This document shows, in pieces, positions 35,412 through 48,868 of a stretch of DNA of 64,000 bases; positions within the stretch are counted from its first letter, which is position 1; each line of letters begins with the position of its first letter. The stretch is from Siderastrea siderea. Its lineage: Eukaryota > Cnidaria > Anthozoa > Scleractinia > Rhizangiidae. The position numbers were made by a program, and so were the translations under genes. The notes beneath the pieces are model-generated. The model was not told the origin of the DNA, searched no databases, and saw only the letters and a list, made by a program, of their open reading frames with translations. Location: NCBI GenBank assembly GCA_964030785.1, contig OZ034967.1, positions 70,796,113-70,860,112 of the forward strand, read 5' to 3'.

Positions 35412-37055
35412 TTACAATACCTGGCCACTTTCCAGCGCACAAATCTACTGCTCCCGTGGTCCCTCAGTCAGGGACTTAAATGTAGTTAAACCTGTGCTCC
35501 CGTATTGCCGCAGTCCCGTAGTCGATGAGTAACTTATATTAAATGAGTTGAACTGGTGCTCCCGTAGTCCTGCAGTCCCGTAGTCGATGAGTAACTTATA
35601 TTAAATGAGTTGAACTGGTGCTACCGCAGTCCTGCAGTCCCGTAGTCGATGATAACTTATATTAAATAAGTTGAACTGGTGCTCCCGCAGTCCTGCAGTC
35701 CCTTAGTCGATGAGTAACTTATATTAAATAAGTTGAATTGGTGCTCCCGCAGTCCTGCAGTCCTGCAGTCGATGACTAACTTATATTAAACGAGTTGAAC
35801 TAGTGCTCCCGCAGTCCTGCAGTCCCGTAGTCGATAAATAACTTAAATTGATTAAGAGAGTTGAACTAGTGCTCCCGCAGTCCAGCAGTCCCGTAGTGGA
35901 TGAGTAACATATTAAATGAGTTGTACTAGTGCTCCCGCAGTCCGGCAGTCCTGTAGTCGATGAATAAGTTAAATTAAGAGAGTTGAACTAGTGCTCCCTC
36001 AGTCCTGCAGTCCCGTAGTCGTAAAATAACTTTGATTCAGTTGTAATGATTTAGTTTGTAAATATATCTCCTTGATTTGATTGTACATCTTTAGTTTCCA
36101 CTCCATAAATATTGTTGATATGATTGTAACTAGGTATTTACTGCTGTGAGCCCTTTGGGCCATCATAAGAAATAAACGCTAACAACTCCAAGTCCGTGCT
36201 TAACCCTTATCGCTATTCGTTGCCAATATAATTATATATGGTGTTACCATAACACCAATTGAAAGCTAACCACTTCGAGTCTGTGCTTAACCCTAATCAC
36301 TGTTCATCAGTGCTAACACCCTTAACCTAACCTACTCCTAACCCTAACCTAACCCTAACCCAAACCCATAACAACAATTGAAAGCTAACCACTTCGAATC
36401 AGCGCTTAACCCGAATCACTGTTCATCAGTGCTAACCCCCCTAACCCTAACCTACCCCTAACACTAAACCTACTCTTATCCTAACCCTAACCCATAACAA
36501 CAATTGAAGGCTAACCACTTCGAGTCTGTGCTTAACCCTAATTACTGTCCATCAGTGCTAACCCCCCTCCCTAACCCTAACTTTCCCTTAACACTAAACC
36601 TACCCTTATCCCTTAGGCTGCCAGGACGATCAGACCAAAGTTAATTTCCCAGCTTGTAATACCTGTAAGGCCATAAGACCGTTCAACTCATTTAATTTAG
36701 TTACTCATCGACTATGGTACTGCAGGACTGCGGAAGCGCTAGTTCAACTCATTTAATCTAAGTAATTTATTGACTACGGGACTGCAGGACTGCTGGAGCA
36801 CTCCTTCACTAAGGGACTGCAGGACTGCGGGAGCACTAGTTCATCTCGTTTAATCTAAGTTATTCATTGCCTACGGGACTGCAGGACTGCGGGAGCACTA
36901 GTTCATCTCATTTGATCTAAGTTATTCATTGCCTACGGGACTGCAGGACTGCGGGAGCACTTGTTCAACTACATCAGTTATAAGTCAATGACTGAGGGAC
37001 CACGGGAGCAGTGGATTTGTGGTGCTCGAAAGTGGCCGGGTATTGTAAAGTTTAG
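35412..37055. mobile_element. Foldback element with tandem-repeat arms
   Basis: TTTACAATACCTGGCCACTT at the left is matched by the reverse complement of AAGTGGCCGGGTATTGTAAA at the right, followed in both arms by CTGCTCCCGTGGTCCCTCAG. Each arm then runs into tandem copies of a roughly 61-bp unit (GTGCTCCCGCAGTCCTGCAG, CCGTAGTCGATGAGTAACTT, GAGTTGAACT): almost nine units on the left (35,493-36,033) and about five inverted on the right (36,672-36,995). The centre carries telomere-like repeats. This is the structure of foldback elements. No protein is encoded. Confidence 0.75.
36257..36620. repeat. Three roughly 120-bp units rich in CCCTAA telomere-like repeats
   Basis: Each unit starts CAATTGAAAGCTAACCACTT, continues with CTTAACCCTAATCACTGT and CATCAGTGCTAAC, and ends in a run of CCTAACCCTAACC variants. 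The CCCTAA words match the animal telomere repeat, but they are degenerate and internal to a transposon-like structure, so this is not a chromosome end. Confidence 0.8.
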
Positions 37056-37870
37056 CCCTCGTTTTGTTTCGTAAAACGCGTAAACAACAACTGCTCTGTT
37101 TATATTCTCAACACTAGGTGAAAGCCTTCAAATGAAAATTTCGAGACACGATGCGATAAAACGGGATACATACTTCACTGCTGCTGTACTTCTTTGCTCC
37201 GAGTGAAAGACAGCTTGGGTCAAACCGAACGCCATTTTCAGGAGAGAAAGAAATGATGACAATTCTCCTAGAACGACAAGAAAATCTAGGAGCGACACAT
37301 TTACCTCGGCAGACTTGTTCCTTGGCGATGGCGGTCGGATCGAAATTGTGAGCGAGTCTCGTAGACAATTTACTTCCGTTGACAGCTCTATTGTTAAAGG
37401 ACCAATCAGATTGCGAGATTCCCGCGGCCAAAATTTGGCCGCCGACACAAGGTCCTGTGAGAGATTGTATCAGGCCCTATTTTAGCGAGCGGCCAACGTA
37501 AGAGAATATGAGAGCGATGCTAAAATTCGGCCTGATCGCAGGTTAGTCCGAAGCCAAATTTAGTGAAAGGAAGTTGGCACTTCAACAAAAAGAGAGAGAG
37601 CGGAAAAGATTCTGCCTTTTGTAACAACGTACCACTCGGTTGTGCCTAATTTAAAAACATCCTAATGAGCAAATGGCGCTTAATAAAAAATACCGACGAT
37701 GACTATAAACGTTTGTTTGTTTGAGTTGACTGAGAAGTGATAAAGATAAACTGAATGTTCGCGCGTTTACGTTGACAAGGACAATAACAACTTGAAAACC
37801 AATCAGGTTCGTAGAGGGCAGGCAAGTTTGGGCAAGGCTATTGTGTTTATTGTTCCTATTACTGTACTTT
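37056..37870. other. Non-coding region with overlapping spurious frames
   Basis: Two overlapping minus-strand frames (37,114-37,448) are open but resemble nothing I recognise and are low in complexity. Nothing else is visible. Confidence 0.35.
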
Positions 37871-38146
37871 ACCTGGACATTTCCTTTATCAATTATTTAC
37901 CTAGGCACATTTATACGCTAAAATGATTCCCCTAGGTACTATTGTTCCTACTGTATTAAAACCAACGCGAAAGACTGTTATTTACACATGAATGATTTAC
38001 CTCGACATAGCTAAGTTATTTACATGTGAATGACTTACCTAGGCACTTGTATATGCTACAAAGAATTTACCTATGCAATTTCCTAGGCCCCTAGGTACTT
38101 ATCTAGGCAGTAAAAGGAAGCAATTATCCCTCTTAAATCAAGTGTC

Positions 38147-38920
38147 AGAGTTTTTTACACTTCTGCACCTCTAGAAGAGTAGAACTGAGTAAAGATTGAC
38201 AAGGGTTTTATGCCACCGAGAAATAGTCCGTACAATCCTTAGTTTGTCAGAGTTTTCTACAGTTCTGCACTTCAAACAGGGGCACCCAACAATAAATTTT
38301 TAGCAAAATACTTGAAATATCATTTTCAGCTTTCTTAGATTGTTCAAGAGCTTTTTAAAGGATATTTGTGTAAGCTGATGCAGATTGATCGGTTCGGCGT
38401 TCTTAGCTGACAACTTAGGCCACAGAAACTTTTGGGAAACAGAATCCTATCCGCCGAATTTCCGAGCTGCTGATGGCGCTCCGAAAATGCTAGCTGACCT
38501 TAGTTTGCTCTCTATACGACATATTTGTCCCGCCGAAAACAATAGGAACTAATGAGTCCTCTTGTTCCGAAAGTCCGAGGCCATGTTTCGGCAAAAAAAA
38601 AATCTGTAGCTTTCACTGCAACTGAATCCGAATATCTCAGGTGATTTTAGGCCTTCCGAACAGATATTCCCCGAAACGAACAGTTGGGTGCCCCTGTTCA
38701 AGAAGTGTAGAACTAAGTAAAGAATGACAAGGGTTTCATGTGGCAAGAAATCGTCTGTACAATCCTTAGTTTGACAGAGTTTTCTTCACTTTAGCACCTC
38801 AAATAGTGTAGAACTAAATAAAGAATGACAAGGGTTTTTAGGCGCTGGGAAATAGTCCGTACAAGCCTTAGTTTGTCAGAGTTTTCTACACTTCGAGAAG
38901 TGTAGAACTAAGTATGACGA
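38147..38920. repeat. Four roughly 102-bp tandem units, one split by a MITE
   Basis: The AGAGTTTTCTACACTT anchor occurs at about 38,147, 38,249, 38,777 and 38,878. Removing the MITE at 38,276-38,697 and one target copy restores a regular 102-bp period. Each unit contains TGACAAGGGTTTT and AATAGTCCGTACAATCCTTA. A 24-bp palindrome, TTCTACACTTC/GAGAAGTGTAGAA, marks the last junction. Confidence 0.8.
38276..38697. mobile_element. MITE with ACAGGGGCACCCAAC ends and TCAA target duplication
   Basis: Perfect 15-bp inverted ends (ACAGGGGCACCCAAC) are flanked by TCAA at 38,272-38,275 and 38,698-38,701. Comparison with the other tandem units shows an uninterrupted TTCAA-like site, so the insertion point is confirmed. 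The superfamily is not assigned. Confidence 0.78.
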
Positions 38921-41200
38921 AAGAAAGTAGGGATTCTCAGGCCAGCAATGGATATTTGGGAACTGAGGGCGTACGTGGCTCATGTCTATATATTTGAGGC
39001 AAAGGTACTCCACAGCAAGGTAGTCGTTCCAGTGATCTTTAATGTTACTGAGATTGCTCTCGAGTTACAAGTGCCTTAAGCTTACGAAATGGCTCGTATT
39101 TATCTCAACATTGAATGCCTAATTGCATTACACAAGTTTCACAATAAAACAAAAAAATTTGTTATGCAGAAAGGAGATGGGATGACTTCAGCTGCTTGAG
39201 ATGACTTCCTTTTTGTTTACTTGAGTAAAAATGTATCTTCCTTCAATTATTTTCAAGACTGGATGCCGACAGAGAAATATAATTTACATGGAGAGTAACT
39301 CTTTAAGCGAAGCCATCTTTCTACCAAGAGTTATTTCGGTTTGCAGTCCAGGAAACATACTTAATTCGCCTGAGACCGGTTTAATTAGGAGCAAAGGACC
39401 CAAAAGATGCGAAGGCTCGTGAACATAACCCAGATTTTTTTTTACCCGAGCCTTCTTTTTATGCAAGACTCGGCTAAACATGTTTTCGGTTTCGCATTTC
39501 GCGAACCTTTTCAGCTGGGGTCATTTTCTCAGTTGTAGATCAATTGCTTGCTAGGGTAGTTTGTCCAGTGTAGGCCTGGGCATATACAAAGTTTGTTACG
39601 AAATTCAGTGTTTGATTGAGATAAACTGTACGACGCACTAAAATATTTTAAATCTTTTTTAAATTTAAATTTTGCTCCCTGTAGTAAAAGTAACAAGATA
39701 TTTCTAGTTATAAGAAAAACTCGGAATAAGTCTGAAATGTTTGAAACAAATGTGCAAGGTACTGCTTAGAGTGAACAAGGTTAGCGTAAATCATTTGTTA
39801 TGAAGCTAATGTTTATTTTTGATTTCGGCTTTCGATTCTTGGCTCTCATTAAAATTTCTTACAACGAACGAGTTTGCCGCACATGAACCAAATATTCCGA
39901 TAATATTTGTTAAACCTGAGTGTCTTCAATTGTTGCTCTTTGCAGACTTTGCCTCCAATAAATGAGGATAAATAGGTGTTTTTTGTGTGTGTGTTTTCTT
40001 TACTTTTTCGCTAAACAGTTAAGATATGTAAGTAAAATAGGAGATCTCAAAGAAGTAACCGAGGTGTTTTTTTTTTAGCAACGCGCTTTGCTAAAGATGT
40101 TTCACAATCTGTCACTTCATTCAGTGTTTCAATCAACGTCGGTGAAACCTCTTTTCTAGCTTTTACCTGCGTGTGATTTGTAAATCTTTAAGTGAATTAT
40201 TCGAATGAGAAAATTTACTTATTTGTAAACTCACAAACGGTGTTGATTTTGAGTTTCTACCGCGCTGAAAAGTTGGCTATTGAACAGAATCAAATTTTCT
40301 GTCTCCGCAAAATTGTCGTTCATATTTCCAATTTAGAGTGGAAGAACAATAAAATAATATTTGTTCAGTCAACAATGATTTTGTTTTCCGCTTTTACCAA
40401 GCGGTAAAACGCAGTTAATGGAACGTGACGCCCTAGGGGTGGTAGGTCAGGCAGGCTTTGCCAAAAACAAATGGCAATGAAGGCTTTATTCATAAATGAA
40501 TACTCCCTATTCATGTAGCTAGAATAAAAGTCTTTCATGTCTAAAATCGTGACCGATACCTTGTTTTTCGTAGTCTAGAAATGTATCTTAGCCTTGTTCG
40601 CATTGGTTCTTATTTTGTTAGCTCTATTCATCGCTAGTAGTTCGCCACGTTGTGTCTACTTTGCTTATAGTACAACTTTATCTATTGGCCGAACTCTGAG
40701 ACACTGTCTTGCTATATAAGCAGCAGAACATTATCCAAGTGCATTACCTTGGCAGTCTTGCACGAAAGCAACATTTGTAACAATTTCGTTTACACCGATC
40801 ATGGCACGCCCTTAATCTTGTCCGATCCAGCCCGTGCGGCGCTGGGGAGATAAGAAAGGCTCTGCCAATACTCTCGTCCTAACCCCCACGGTGTGGGGGG
40901 ATAAGTGAGGCTTTACTTGGTGCGCATAACTCGAAGTCGCTAATAACCTGCCACAGGGCTGCGTCCCCCTATTACGCCATACTATTGTTGTTTATTTTGC
41001 CGTGTCACGGTCACGGGTTGCGTTACATCCCTGTATCATTGTTAAATTATATTATGCAGAACAGTGACATTAATGACAGTTTTGGAACTATTTCCTTTCT
41101 TGAAATCTCGCTCAAGTTCTAATAGATATGTTTGTGATTGCACGTTAAAATGTTCCCAAAATATACCCTTAACAGTCACTTACAGTCACGTGGTTTTTAC
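38921..41200. other. Largely featureless region with a possible LTR
   Basis: No gene is visible. Around 40,700-41,035 a TATATAAG box (40,714) is followed by a GC-rich stretch with CCCACGGTGTGGGGGG, and the segment ends TTACATCCCTGTATCA. This could be a retroelement terminal repeat, but there is no second copy or coding region to prove it. Confidence 0.3.
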
Positions 41201-42642
41201 CGCTCCTTGCACTGGTTGACGTCTTTCTGTGAGGTCTGATTGGTCAACAGTTCTCTGCGTGCATGTAGTGATTGCCCGGGGCATGCGATGATCAGTGGAA
41301 TTTAATTTTTACGACAGTCAGTCGGGAAAAGCGTTCTTCTTTGTCATTAAAGATGTGTTCCGTAGCGGGTTGAAGCGGAAAAACGGTTACGGAAATGTTC
41401 ACGAAAAGACAAAAAAAAAAAAAACAACAAAAAACCGGATAGTCAAAACTGTAATTGTTGCTAACAAAGTTCAAGCAATCTTGTACACGTGATCTGAAAA
41501 ACTTCGGCCAAGTTCAGACGCCGTGCCTCTCATGTGCCGTACCAAGTAGTTCGTAGTTATTTGCCAGTGACACGGTGTCCAAATCAGTTTTTTTCGACAG
41601 ATTTCAATTAGGCAAGGCAAAATATCGGAGTATGGCAAAGCTTGCCGCTAAATACGACCTCGGAGCGAAAATGTTTTGGTACGGCTCATGAGGAGTACGG
41701 CGTCTGGTCCTAACATACGAAATAAAAATGTCACTTAATCGTGCGGCTATTTAATCGTCTCGCACCACGCTACCGACTTTGTTTATCGATGACACCGAAC
41801 AGTTTAAATCTCCTGGAGGTTTCGAACTTGTACGATATTTGGTAGGACCTAAAAATCTCTGTTCTTTTTATACCAGAATCGTTACCGCCAGGGCTATGTT
41901 TTTGTATGCAAGCATCCTAATTGGTATCCAACCAGCATTTTAATCCCTAAAAAAGGAGAGTAAGCATCTTTATGCAATACAATAATTACTAATGCCTTAC
42001 AGTAACTAGGCAATTGCCACAATTTCTCTAAGATTTCTCAGCCTATCACAGGTTTTTTCTCGTGAGTAGAGTTACACCTGAATTTGACTGCAAAGAAAAG
42101 GCGTTGTTTCTTGTGCTGTTCTGGTTGCACAATGCAACCGTAAGAGAAGTGGGGTTTTATACAACTGTTCCTTACGCGCAGACTTATTTCCCAGCACTGC
42201 CTTTGAGTTTCTTGGCTCCTTCATTGTCCTCCGATCGAGTGCCACAGGAAATTTAACGCATAACGAAGAAAACTCACGCACGCACAAAACAGTTGTATAA
42301 AGCCTCCACTTATCTTACGCAACTGAACCTTGAATTTGATCGCATACTCAGTTTAGTTTTTAAGTTTGATCACCATTTGTAGCAGATTATGTGGAAGTGG
42401 AAACTTAACCACAGGCGTTTTTGAGTCGCGGACGGCAACCAGAAGTCGAATGTTTCCTTGTTTTAGCTCCTCTCCTAAGCCTGGAAAACTCTAGTTTGGC
42501 GGTATTTGGTGGGTTGTCGTTATGGTCGTTTGGTATCTGGTCCGTCCGTGGCTCAAGAACGCCTGTGCTTAAGTTCCCTATTATTATATTATAATGATAG
42601 GAAAGGGTAAAATCCAATCGCAGGGAATTCGTCAGTAAAACG

Positions 42643-45600
42643 TCACTCTGTGCCGCTTGGTTCTACGGTATCGCGTGGCTGGATGGTGATGTTGATCGTC
42701 TTAATGTCTTGTGGTTCCCTTGCAGCGTCAACCCTTGGTGCAGATGAACTTAAGCTGCAGCATATCATCCTCTTCATCTTCTCTCTGAACTTTTGGTTTA
42801 TCAGAGCATATGCAAACGGATTCACAGCAGAATTGAACATGAGCATTGTATGAGCGATAGGAATCGCGAGAGGACTAAGCTTGTGGGATGTGAAGACGTC
42901 CAAGATGTGGAGTATCAAGTCAGTACCCCAGCAGATTACAAAGATGGCGCTGACGGTCACAACCATGAAGGTGACTCGCTTACGTACCCTCAACACTCCC
43001 TGCGTACAGAGATATGCCGTTAGAGGAACAGGGAAGAGGTCAGGATCTGAACGGTAAAAAGCTAAGGCACCTATTAATAAAGCGCTCTTTAACCCTTCTC
43101 GGTTTTATAACTTGGTACCTTAAAGGGGACTGGTCTATCCCAACATTCTCTAGTTCTATGCAGAGGGAGAAGATTAGAAATGAGGGTATATGGCTGCTTA
43201 GGGTGATTGCTAATTAATAGTCTGTACATAATCGCGGAAATCATATTTTGTCAGGGTTTTTCAAAATCCTGTGCGCCGAAGGGGATCTTTCGTAATGACC
43301 TAGTATCGATGTGTTCGCAACGCTAGAGTTGACTGCACCGAGTGTGAAATGAATTTGTCTTGTAGTACATTGTTTGAACTGAACAACTGAACTGAACAAC
43401 TTTGAAGCAAAGAGCACCTATATAGTGAATGCATATTTTGAAAAAAAAAATCATTTTAATACTGCACACATGCCACTGGCAAAACTGCAGATTTTCGTGC
43501 TAATCAGTACCTGTTGTTGATATGTGAGTTCATTATCATCACTGCGCTTGAACCACAAGGTGTACACGACTCTGAAGTATAAGCCAGACATCAGCGTAGA
43601 AGAAAGAAAGACGAAGACAAACCAGTACAAATTATAAGCCTTGAGCCACTCCTTAGACCATGCGTAAATGCAGGAATTGTGATCGACTTCCTTGCGAAAT
43701 TCTGGGAAATTGAGAATCAATGAGAAGATCCAAGAACTGAGAATGATCGCCTACAAAAAAACAGAAAACAAACAAACAAACAAACAAAAAAACAAAACAA
43801 AACAAAACAGAAAAAAAACTTCAACAAATACAACTTGTGCAAACCTCATGAAGTTAACTCGTATTTGCACCTTGATTTTAAATACTAGTAAAAGTCAGGG
43901 AAATTGAAAGACACTTTTGTATAGGGGAAATGGTAGGGAGTGCACAAACGTAGAATGGATTAGCAACATCGAAGGAACAAAGTGTAGATTGGGAAATAAA
44001 CACAAGCTTTTCCCCTAAATCTTAGCTGATCAAGTTCGTTGTAGCAACGGGTAGTTTCAAACTTTTTGAGACACTTTCACCTGGAACTCATCGTTGGATA
44101 GTAAATCAGATTGCCACAACACATTTCCCTTATTTCCCCCTCTCTTATTCCCTGATGTCACCCAATGTTTTGGACTTGTTGCGGGTCGCAAAGCAACATC
44201 GAGGAAGAGTTAGGGGAACGTGTTTGTGCGAGCAGGGACGCATGTCTGCGGGGTATATTAAACGTGTATGTTTGCCGTGCAAAGTATAATGAAGCAAGAA
44301 CGGTGAAAAGAAAGGGACCTCTGAAGTTGATTGAGTTAAAGGGTAATTTAATACGTGGATAGGCAAAGAGAGCCACAAACCTGGAACTTAAGTTGGAAGC
44401 GGCCATGTTTGTCGATAGAGCGGCCTTTATACCCAGAAACATTGGCGCCGAGGGGCCAATCAGAGTGAACCCATCTTGAAAAACGTCAGGTAAAGAGTGT
44501 AAGCCAAAGAACGTTAAGAACCAACGCCCTCGAGGTGTCAGACAAACGAAACAGCATGCTTAAAGCGTACGTTCCAAATTACTATACTGTACTTTCTACC
44601 GCTATACCGCTGGTCTTCATCAGACGATGGTGTCGACTGGCGGTGTATGCCCACGATCAGACGACACAACAGCCGATCTGTACCACAGCGAATCTCCGAG
44701 GGAACAGCGTCTGTTCAGAACAGTGAGGATCGAAAGGTACCAATCACACGGTGCTACTTATTATGATACACAGCCAGTCGACACCATCCCCTGATGAAGA
44801 CTAGCAGTATAGTGGTCGAAACGTCGCGATCCATATCAAAGTGACTAACTCGTGAGACAAGCGATTAACTAAGCTATCATAACATTAAAATTATTTTTTT
44901 AAATGACTGTATCTCCTGCTGTAAGTCAATTGCTAACTCTTAAAGATAGCCTCAGAAGTTAGGTTGATATGAAAACGCTTCAAACAAAGAATACACTTAA
45001 AAAGACTTTAAATGGGAAAACACGTGTATCAGATTTTAGCCCAGTGACATACCTTCAGTTTGCCCTTCGTAAATTTGCCTTTATTTCCAAGAGGATACAC
45101 CACGGCAAAGAAGCGTTCTATCGCTATGGCAGCCAAAGTGACTACCGACGAAACTGCGCCGAACCATGCCAAGGTTCCGTCTGTCAACAGTACGCATAAA
45201 ATTGTTCCAGTTTTCCCTTTCTGGTGGGTATGATTGTGGCTCACAATGATTTTTGGTATGTACAATGTCGCGAACATGGTGTCCGCTACTGCCAGGTTTA
45301 CAAGTAGATAGTTTATGGGAGTCCTGTGGGATAAAGTGTTCAGTCTTAGTTCAAACGCCTGCAAAAATACAGTTCATCTCATCATGTGTTCGTTGGCCTA
45401 TTGTTCATTTTTGACCGTGTTGCTAGCGAAAATAGTTTTAAATGCAAACTATATTTGTCAATTATTTGTTAAGTATTTTGTTTTTAAGGGGGGGGGGGGG
45501 GAGACTCTTAACTACAGATCTGGCGTTGTTGGTCTGTGATTTTTGTGGATGGTATTTTGTCATACGTTAGGCTTTTTTTCTGTTCAGGTCACCTGACCTG

Positions 45601-46197
45601 CCAAATATGACTGTGAACAAACATGGCGAAGCAGCTTATCTGTGGAAGTTAGGGTTTCCAATATATGGTGATTAGGAACTTGTCATGGCAACAATATAGT
45701 TGTTAAGAGTCTTCCCCGTGAGTCTACTTGTGACTTGGCAACTGCGAAAACGTTGAAAATAGGCTTGAAAATTATTCCTTTTAAAATTTTACTGCCTCAT
45801 GCGATAAAATGAAGTCAAATATAATTATTATCATCTGAGAGTTGAGGAAAAGAAATATCGTCCATGAGCACACTTTCCTTCGCTGGTCTTTGAAAGGCTT
45901 TTTTTCTACGTTTCCCCGCACGAGTTGTAAGGAAAAATGCACCACATTTTCCCTTTAGATTGCGATAAGGAAAGCAAAACAACTAGGTCATTTCTTTCAT
46001 TCCCCTCTAAGCCCACTTGTCCCTCCGCCGTTTTCAAGAAACACCAGCGCCATTCTAATCAAAGTAACCATATACTGTAGGTACCTCATATCTCGATTTC
46101 TCATTATCACAGCACAAACTAGAGAGTTTCCAAGGATAGTTATAATGACGAGAATGGACGTCGCTGTTGTTATGGGAACATCATCTGTTTCATACAT
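42643..46197 (-). CDS. Class A G-protein-coupled receptor, copy 2 (intact)
   Basis: Four minus-strand exons, 46085-46197, 45053-45323, 43511-43750 and 42643-42999, join in phase to 326 residues starting MYETDDVPITTATSILV. Seven hydrophobic segments are visible. TM1 has GNS; RNRDMRTPINYLLVNLAVAD spans loop 1 and TM2; TM3 ends ERF; TM4 has W; Cys residues at the TM3 top (TILCVLL) and in loop 2 (NSCIYAW) can pair; TM7 has NSAVNPFAYALINQKFREKM. TM6 reads FVICWGTDLILHIL, so the CWxP proline is Thr, and the TM5 proline position is Ser. It looks like a neuropeptide-type receptor, but the ligand is unknown. It is a tandem paralogue of the gene at 20,455-23,149. A 5' UTR exon upstream is likely because an acceptor-like site precedes the start. 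Confidence 0.85.
44585..44835. ncRNA. Inverted pair of hammerhead-like motifs (Penelope-associated)
   Basis: On the plus strand CTGATGA (44,791-44,797) is followed by an ACTA/TAGT stem-loop and GAAA (44,818-44,821), then CGTC. On the minus strand CTGATGA (44,617-44,623) is followed by a similar stem and GAAA (44,593-44,596). The arms also share CAGTCGACACCATC and lie about 130 bp apart. CUGAUGA-stem II-GAAA is the hammerhead core, and such motifs are known in the terminal repeats of Penelope-like elements. Stems I and III are not obvious, so activity is uncertain. The pair lies in the intron between GPCR copy 2 exons 3 and 2. Confidence 0.5.
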
Positions 46198-46399
46198 AAC
46201 GAATAGTGTGGGTGGGGGTCACGTCACCTGGATGAAAACGAGAAAAATGAAAGTTTTTACATTCACAAAAGGAAAAGAACACTATAAGAATAGAAAAAAG
46301 CTCTTAGAAACGAACACGTACAACATTACACACGTCTACTGGAACTGATAATTACCACCCACGTTAAACCGTTTTGCCATCAATATTTTGAGACACACC

Positions 46400-48250
<1,851 letters not shown>

Positions 48251-48602
48251 TGTTAGTTTTGAAACGCGTTTTATATGATTTAGTGTCGCTGTTTGATCTA
48301 TTATGTAATTTCCTCTATTGATTGTTATATAATACGTTTAGCTACCCAGTGCTTCACGCGTGATTCTAGAAATTCGAGATCGCAGCTCATTCATAAGCTA
48401 CTTTGTTCTACGCTACCTCGTTTATAGCCGTTCTATTGCTACAATTATATCACCTTAGGAGACAAATCAATGTAAGTAACTTCGCTATTCGATCTTGCTA
48501 AATTTCTCGTTTTGTTATCCTTGCATTTTTCGTTTCTGCAATAATTATTGTCCAATTATTGTTTTCTGTATTGTACAATGTTTAGCTAAATGATAGTTTA
48601 CA
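48251..48602 (-). repeat. Candidate 3' LTR of the gypsy element
   Basis: On the sense (minus) strand this 352-bp segment begins TGTAAACTATC, ends CTAACA (TGT...ACA), contains a TATATAA box, and directly follows a purine-rich tract, as a 3' LTR should. No 5' LTR is present for comparison, so the limits are tentative. Confidence 0.4.
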
Positions 48603-48868
48603 CGTGGTTCTTTTCGTTTTTCTCCTAGTTCGAACCACACTCACACTCATACACTTATCGCGCTTTTCACATCAATTACCTCGATTTATGCATCATGTTG
48701 GAATAAACTGTGTTTGATTATCGTAATTTTGCTCTGATTGTTCGTGTGCGTTCCTTTGATTTATCTCGTATTACGCAACCCGCTTCCCATGTGATTATAC
48801 GGATTCACATAGACCAGACCTCTCTGTACGACCATTTTGACTTCGACATCGACGAATTGAAGGGTCAG

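Larger units (their letters stand above)
32879..38133. mobile_element. Composite element with 150-bp inverted ends (5.25 kb)
   Basis: AGAGGGATGATTTCTTTC and the following TACTGCCTAGGTAAGTGCC at 32,879-33,012 are matched in reverse complement at about 37,980-38,133, at roughly 80% identity. Both arms repeat CCTAGGTAA words. The interior contains a Penelope RT fragment, a 500-bp MITE and a foldback element, so it has been heavily invaded. No own transposase is recognisable, and the target duplication is uncertain. Confidence 0.6.

Noticed and set aside
35493..36033. Regular tandem repeats that could suggest a CRISPR array
   Set aside because: The 61-bp units are contiguous with no unique spacers, inverted copies follow on the right, and the genome is eukaryotic.
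36300..36620. CCCTAA repeats as a chromosome end
   Set aside because: They are degenerate, interrupted by other sequence and enclosed by inverted arms with genes on both sides.
37114..37448. Two overlapping minus-strand frames of about 105 codons
   Set aside because: They use different frames over the same DNA, and neither resembles a known domain or shows splice context.
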